Positions 13,864 through 17,525 of a stretch of 17,525 bases of DNA are shown one piece after another. The position numbers and the translations under genes are program-made. The stretch is taken from NCBI GenBank assembly GCA_017503945.1, contig JAFVSB010000002.1, forward strand, positions 1-17,525, given 5' to 3'. Within the stretch, counting starts at the first letter, position 1; each line of letters starts with the position of its first letter. The notes beneath the pieces are model-generated. The model saw only the letters and a program-made list of their open reading frames with translations, did not search any database and was not told where the DNA came from. The DNA is from Clostridia bacterium. GTDB lineage: Bacteria; Bacillota; Clostridia; UMGS1810.

Positions 13864-14867
13864 TTGACAAGCATTGCCACCACAAGCTCTGCCATAGCGC
13901 GTGAAAGACCAGAGCGTTCGCGCACTGCTCTGCTCGCGCGCTCTGCATCCACATAGTCACTGCCGCTAATCCTGCCAAAGCTGAAAAGTCCGTAGCCATA
14001 GCGGTCATCTCTGCCAAAACCAGAGAGGTCTTCGGTGTATATATTGAGAAGGAGTCTGATTTCATCCGGGGTAAGGCGTCGGTTATAGCGAAGAGCGCCC
14101 TTTGCCTGCAAAAGAGCCACTGCTCCCGTGATGATAGGGGTTGCCATAGATGTGCCGCTAAGGAGCGCATAGCCGCCGTTGAGATAGGTGGAATAAATAT
14201 CGATGCCCGCGGCGGATATCTCGGCTGCACTGCCGCGAGAGCTGAAATCGGCTATGTTTTTGTGGATGTCGACAGCTGACACTGCAATGGTCTCATCGAA
14301 GCTTGCAGGATAGCCCATGGTATCGGAGCCGTTTTGCCCCTCATTGCCCGCCTCACAAATCATTGTGATGCCCCTGCGGTGGGCAAGGCGCATGAGTGTG
14401 GCATAGCGCGCCGATGTAAACGACGAAGAAAATGACATATTTATCACATCGACTTTGCAGTTTGCAAGCCACAGCACGCTTTTTTCTATGGCGCTATAGT
14501 CGGTTTTGCCGTTTTTGTCGAATGCTTTGGCAATATAGAGCTCAGCTTTGGGAGCCACTCCTACCACGCCTTTGCCATTGCGCTCTGCTGCCACAATGCC
14601 TGCCACATGGGTGCCGTGTCCGTTGGTGTCCTCTATGCTGCCCGGCCCCGAAAAGCACGCTCCGTCGGCAATGCGCGACTTTAGGTCGGGGTGAGAGGTG
14701 CACACACCTGTGTCGATGATGCCCACTTTTATGCCTTCGCCCATGGTCTCCTTCCATTCAAGCGGCGCCCCCACCATGCGCACGCCATAGTCTATGACCT
14801 CTTCTTCCTGAGAGGGCTTTGAACTTACAAAAGTATAGTCGCTTATTTTAAAGTTTTTCATATACAT
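13860..14867 (-). CDS. Intracellular-type subtilisin-like serine protease (S8)
   Basis: S8 peptidase of 335 aa with a complete catalytic set: Asp52 (IDTGV), His84 (NGHGTHVAG), oxyanion Asn175 (EAGNEG) and Ser240 (GTSMATP). There is no signal peptide and no long inhibitory pro-domain; about 30 residues precede the domain. It is therefore probably cytoplasmic, or exported unconventionally, like intracellular subtilisins. Two starts are possible: ATG 14867 (GGAG only 4 nt upstream) or ATG 14861 (10 nt), and the latter spacing is more usual. It is monocistronic as far as can be seen and convergent with the thioesterase. Subtilisin-like proteases also occur in spores (CspABC of Clostridia), but this one shows no specific likeness to them that I can identify. 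Confidence 0.92.
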   Translation of the reverse strand: MYMKNFKISDYTFVSSKPSQEEEVIDYGVRMVGAPLEWKETMGEGIKVGIIDTGVCTSHPDLKSRIADGACFSGPGSIEDTNGHGTHVAGIVAAERNGKGVVGVAPKAELYIAKAFDKNGKTDYSAIEKSVLWLANCKVDVINMSFSSSFTSARYATLMRLAHRRGITMICEAGNEGQNGSDTMGYPASFDETIAVSAVDIHKNIADFSSRGSAAEISAAGIDIYSTYLNGGYALLSGTSMATPIITGAVALLQAKGALRYNRRLTPDEIRLLLNIYTEDLSGFGRDDRYGYGLFSFGRISGSDYVDAERASRAVRERSGLSRAMAELVVAMLVN

Positions 14868-14934
14868 ATCACTCCGATAATTAATATATGAAAAAAAGCA
14901 GATGTTTTACATTGCAAACATATGCTGAAAACAC

Positions 14935-14964
14935 CGAGATTCTTCGCTAACGCTCAGAATGACA
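14935..14964. repeat. Putative interspersed intergenic repeat
   Basis: The minus strand reads TGTCATTCTGAGCG then TTAGCGAAGAATCTCG. From memory, near-identical sequences of the type 'TCATTCTGAGCG..GCGAAGAATCTC' occur between genes in many bacterial genomes. It can fold into an imperfect hairpin (ATTCT and GCG arms pair with AGAAT and CGC). It lies just after the AraC-type gene and 70 nt before the protease start. The rest of 14868-14970 shows nothing else. Confidence 0.5.
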
Positions 14965-14970
14965 ATGGCT

Positions 14971-15792
14971 CTATAATCTTTTTTTGTATTGAGTGGGACT
15001 CAAGCCCATGATGCGTTTGAAAAATGTGCTGAAATAGTTTTGATCGGCAAATCCAAGAAGCATTGCCGTTTCTTTCACACTCTGTCCGTTGCTGATATAA
15101 CCACAGGCAAGTCGCGCTCTCATGAGGTTGTAATATTGCATCACACCGCAACCGGCATAACGCGCAAAAATTTTTTTGAGATAGGCAGCGCTTATGGAGC
15201 AATGCCCTGCAATTTCGTCGATGCAAAGCCCCCCCGCAGGATAGTCCTCCATATATTTCACTGCCATAGAATAAATCTCGGCACTTTTTACTGTGTTTAC
15301 CTTGCGATCAGGTGATTTGTGCAAAAGCGAATAAAGCAAAAGCTCTAATTCAAGTCTGAAGCGCTCCACCTTTGTCTCAGCGCCGGGCTTTATACCCGTG
15401 ACGGATATGCCGGAGCGCTCAAAACACGAAAATGAATAATCATAAAGCTCACTAAGCTTTGCAGCGCAGGTGGCATCAAGGATAAGTATGCGCTCTGAGC
15501 CAAACGGAAAAGCCGACGCGCCAAAGCTCAGCACTATGACGGTGGGGTTAGTGCCGAATGCTGACCATATTTTGTGAAATTCATCGGGCTTGTGAACGAC
15601 AGCCTGCCCTTTTTCGAGCACAAACATCTCATCACCTGCAGCCACACCCACAGTGCCGCCAAGCACAAACACAATCTCCCAGAAGCCGTGGCTCTCTCCT
15701 CCAAAGACATAATCCTTTTTGAAATCGCTTTTAAAAAAGGTGTGCACAGCGTCTATGCTTATGGTATGATTTATCCGACAACCCTGTAACAT
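14971..15792 (-). CDS. AraC-family transcriptional regulator
   Basis: DNA-binding regulator of about 273 aa. The N-terminal half is a cupin-like sensing domain (GVAAGDEMFVLEKGQAVVHK; PDEFHKIW). The C-terminal 100 residues hold the two AraC helix-turn-helix motifs (LCIDEIAGHCSISAAYLKKIF and SVKETAMLLGFADQNYFSTF) and the family ending FKRIMGLSPTQYKK. The start is ATG 15792 with AAGGTGG 5 nt upstream; GTG 15801 would overlap that site. It is divergent from the sugar nucleotidyltransferase-kinase pair, so it probably controls them in response to a sugar. The ligand is unknown. Confidence 0.92.
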   Translation of the reverse strand: MLQGCRINHTISIDAVHTFFKSDFKKDYVFGGESHGFWEIVFVLGGTVGVAAGDEMFVLEKGQAVVHKPDEFHKIWSAFGTNPTVIVLSFGASAFPFGSERILILDATCAAKLSELYDYSFSCFERSGISVTGIKPGAETKVERFRLELELLLYSLLHKSPDRKVNTVKSAEIYSMAVKYMEDYPAGGLCIDEIAGHCSISAAYLKKIFARYAGCGVMQYYNLMRARLACGYISNGQSVKETAMLLGFADQNYFSTFFKRIMGLSPTQYKKRL

Positions 15793-15816
15793 TTGTTCCA
15801 CCTTCGTATCTAAACT

Positions 15817-15835
15817 AAAAGATTTTGTATCTTTT
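15817..15835. repeat. 7-bp inverted repeat in the divergent regulator region
   Basis: AAAAGAT (15817-15823) and ATCTTTT (15829-15835) around 5 nt, between the AraC-type start and the rightward promoter. It could be an operator, but it is AT-rich and short, so chance is possible. Confidence 0.3.
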
Positions 15836-15841
15836 TTTATA

Positions 15842-15870
15842 TATACAACAACTGCTATTTATAATATAAT
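15842..15870 (+). promoter_or_regulatory. Promoter of the nucleotidyltransferase-kinase operon
   Basis: TATACA (15842-15847, 4 of 6), a 17-bp spacer and a perfect TATAAT (15865-15870), about 55 nt before the ATG. A second overlapping TATAAT (15860-15865) exists with a poorer -35. A sub-consensus -35 is compatible with activation by the divergent AraC-type regulator. Confidence 0.55.
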
Positions 15871-15923
15871 GATAATATATTTTGCAGTAAATGTCAACAA
15901 ATACAAAAACAGGAGATGCTAAA

Positions 15924-16769
15924 ATGGATACAACATTATTGGTTATGGCAGCCGGAATGGGCTCTCGTTTCGGTGGACTCAAGCAGATTGCTCCAATGGG
16001 AAAAAACGGCGAGATTATCCTTGATTTCTCGGTGTATGATGCAATCAAAGCAGGCTTTAACAAGGCTGTGTTTATCATCAAAAAAGAGATTGAGCATGAT
16101 TTCAGAGAAGCAGCAGGCAAAAGAATTGAAAAAATGATAGACACCGAATATGTTTTTCAGCAGATAGACAGCATGCTTCCCGCAGGCTTCACTGTGCCCG
16201 ATGGTCGCACAAAGCCCTGGGGCACAGGTCATGCAGTGCTTTGCGCAAAAGATGCGGTTAAGACCCCCTTTGCTGCCATAAACGCTGATGACTACTACGG
16301 CAGAAAATCATTTGAGCTTATTCACGATGCACTCACAAATGGCAGCGAAATCTGCATGGCAGGCTTCCGCCTTGGCAACACCCTTACCGACAACGGCACT
16401 GTGAGCAGAGGTGTGTGTGAAATTGAAAACAACATGCTCAAATCAGTGACTGAGCACACCGCGCTCGACAAAAACTGCGGTTTCCCAATGGACACTGTGG
16501 TATCAATGAACATGTGGGGCTTTAACCCTTCAATCTTTGCCGAGCTTGAATCCAGATTTGAAGGATTCCTCTCTAATCTTTCCAATCCTGAAAAAGAAGA
16601 GTTCTTCCTCCCCTTTGTGGTGGATGACCTTATCAAAGTGCGCAATCAGAAGGTTGATGCATATATATCAGATGACAAGTGGTATGGTGTAACCTACAAA
16701 GAAGACACCCCCACAGTAAGAGCAGCACTTCAAAAATTAATGGAAGAAGGTTATTACGATGGAATATAA
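15924..16769 (+). CDS. Sugar-phosphate nucleotidyltransferase, paired with a NahK-like kinase
   Basis: Nucleotidyltransferase of 281 aa that would join an NTP and a sugar 1-phosphate to give an NDP-sugar and pyrophosphate. The N-terminal nucleotide-binding motif is MAAGMGSRFGGLKQ (residues 8-21). KPWGTGHAVLCA (98-109) and the metal site INADDYYG (119-126, Asp122/Asp123) follow. I start at ATG 15924, which has AGGAGA 7 nt upstream; the open frame reaches back to 15891 without a ribosome site. Its last 11 bases overlap the kinase gene. The kinase neighbour points to GlcNAc/GalNAc 1-phosphate or another hexosamine 1-phosphate as substrate, but this is inference. Confidence 0.88.
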   Translation: MDTTLLVMAAGMGSRFGGLKQIAPMGKNGEIILDFSVYDAIKAGFNKAVFIIKKEIEHDFREAAGKRIEKMIDTEYVFQQIDSMLPAGFTVPDGRTKPWGTGHAVLCAKDAVKTPFAAINADDYYGRKSFELIHDALTNGSEICMAGFRLGNTLTDNGTVSRGVCEIENNMLKSVTEHTALDKNCGFPMDTVVSMNMWGFNPSIFAELESRFEGFLSNLSNPEKEEFFLPFVVDDLIKVRNQKVDAYISDDKWYGVTYKEDTPTVRAALQKLMEEGYYDGI

Positions 16770-17525
16770 GCCTAAAGCTATGGACGAGGTAATGAAAGCC
16801 TTTGCCATTGATTTTACTGTTGACCCCTACGGCGACGGTCATATAAATGACACATATATTGCCGATGCGCGTCCTCGCTACATACTCCAGAGAATTAACA
16901 CATCTATATTTACTGACCCGCAACAGCTCATGGAAAACATTGAAGCTGTTACAATGCATCTCAGACGCATCATCACTGCAAACGGCGGCGACCCTGACAG
17001 AGAGACTCTTACCGTTATCAGAACAACTGACAACAAGCTCTTTTATAAGGCAGCCGACGGCAGTTGCTACAGAATGTATATTTTTATTGACAACACAATT
17101 TCTCTCAATCTGCCTGAAAACCCTCACCAGTTTGAGACATCGGCAAGAGCCTTTGGTAAATTCCAGAATATGCTCGCAGACTTTGATGCTGCATCACTTT
17201 CAGAAACTATTCCCGATTTTCACAACACTCCCAAGAGAACAGAAAATCTTGTGAAAGCAATGGAAGATAACCTTGCAGGCAGAAAAGATGAAGTGGCAGA
17301 TATTTACAATGCTTTTCTTAAATTTGCCGATGACTGCGCAATCATAACAAATGACCTCGAATCAGGTGCAATACCCAAAAGAGTAACCCACAACGACACC
17401 AAGCTTAACAATGTGCTCTTTGATGCTGATACCAAAGAAGGTCTTTGCGTAATCGATCTCGACACTGTTATGCCCGGCTCACTGCTTTTTGACTACGGCG
17501 ATTCACTGCGTTTTGGTGCATCAAC
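16759..17525 (+). CDS. NahK-like N-acetylhexosamine 1-kinase / APH-fold phosphotransferase (partial)
   Basis: The first 255 codons are present and the C-terminus lies beyond the window. It is a cytoplasmic kinase of the aminoglycoside-phosphotransferase fold. The N-terminal nucleotide loop region is GDGHINDTYIA (residues 25-35), the catalytic loop VTHNDTKLNNVLFD (His211-Asn212-Asp213) and the metal motif IDLDTV (Asp233/Asp235), followed by PGSLLFDYGDSLRFG. This catalytic block closely resembles NahK, the N-acetylhexosamine 1-kinase of bifidobacterial lacto/galacto-N-biose metabolism. The start at ATG 16759 has AAGAAGG 8 nt upstream and overlaps the upstream gene by 11 bp, so translation is coupled. 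Together the two enzymes would turn a free hexosamine into an NDP-sugar. Substrate is inferred from family. Confidence 0.85.
   Translation, partial: MEYKPKAMDEVMKAFAIDFTVDPYGDGHINDTYIADARPRYILQRINTSIFTDPQQLMENIEAVTMHLRRIITANGGDPDRETLTVIRTTDNKLFYKAADGSCYRMYIFIDNTISLNLPENPHQFETSARAFGKFQNMLADFDAASLSETIPDFHNTPKRTENLVKAMEDNLAGRKDEVADIYNAFLKFADDCAIITNDLESGAIPKRVTHNDTKLNNVLFDADTKEGLCVIDLDTVMPGSLLFDYGDSLRFGAS

Overview
The window looks like a chromosomal piece of a spore-forming, gut-type Clostridia member (Oscillospirales/Ruminococcaceae-like). The indications are the dgt-dnaG gene order, S-layer-homology (SLH) surface proteins, moderate GC, strong AGGAGG ribosome sites and a cysteine-rich protein of a type I recall from spore-forming Clostridia. 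The taxonomic call is an inference.

Layout. (1) 1-3466, minus strand: a flavodoxin-like protein, dgt (dNTP triphosphohydrolase) and dnaG (primase, 3' end just beyond base 1) form a compact cluster. In Firmicutes rpoD/sigA usually follows dnaG. (2) 3513-3548: terminator of the next gene upstream. (3) 3553-3947 and 12718-13269: the 3' and 5' parts of ONE cysteine-rich gene, separated by about 8.87 kb. (4) 3942-12818: the intervening element. It holds a serine recombinase abutting one junction, a 470-aa SLH protein, a 1785-aa SLH protein and a small membrane protein, all on the minus strand. A near-consensus vegetative promoter lies just inside the other junction. (5) 13390-14867: an acyl-CoA thioesterase (plus) convergent with an intracellular-type subtilisin (minus), stop codons overlapping. 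(6) 14971-17525: an AraC-type regulator divergent from a sugar-phosphate nucleotidyltransferase and a NahK-like sugar kinase that runs off the window.

Main discovery. The two halves of the cysteine-rich gene are in the same orientation and the same reading frame. They are bounded by a direct repeat, TTTGTG (TTTGTGACA/TTTGTGCCA, plus strand), whose copies are exactly 8,871 bp apart, a multiple of 3. Recombination between the copies would rebuild a continuous 281-codon gene reading ...NNLPVAQ|TEVVDPIC... and release a circle carrying the recombinase. This is the architecture of the sporulation-excised elements of Bacilli and Clostridia (skin in sigK, excised by SpoIVCA), but with a different host gene and S-layer-type cargo instead of phage remnants.

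Supporting details fit a sporulation switch. The 5' half has a possible sigma-K-like promoter (AC-N16-CATATTATA). A perfect sigma-E-type -10 (CATACAAT) sits in the loop of the terminator before the recombinase, whose Shine-Dalgarno lies in that terminator's 3' arm. The chief caveat is that the recombinase is short (284 aa): it lacks the usual zinc-ribbon and coiled-coil, so the element may be immobile or helped in trans. Everything about excision is inferred from sequence.
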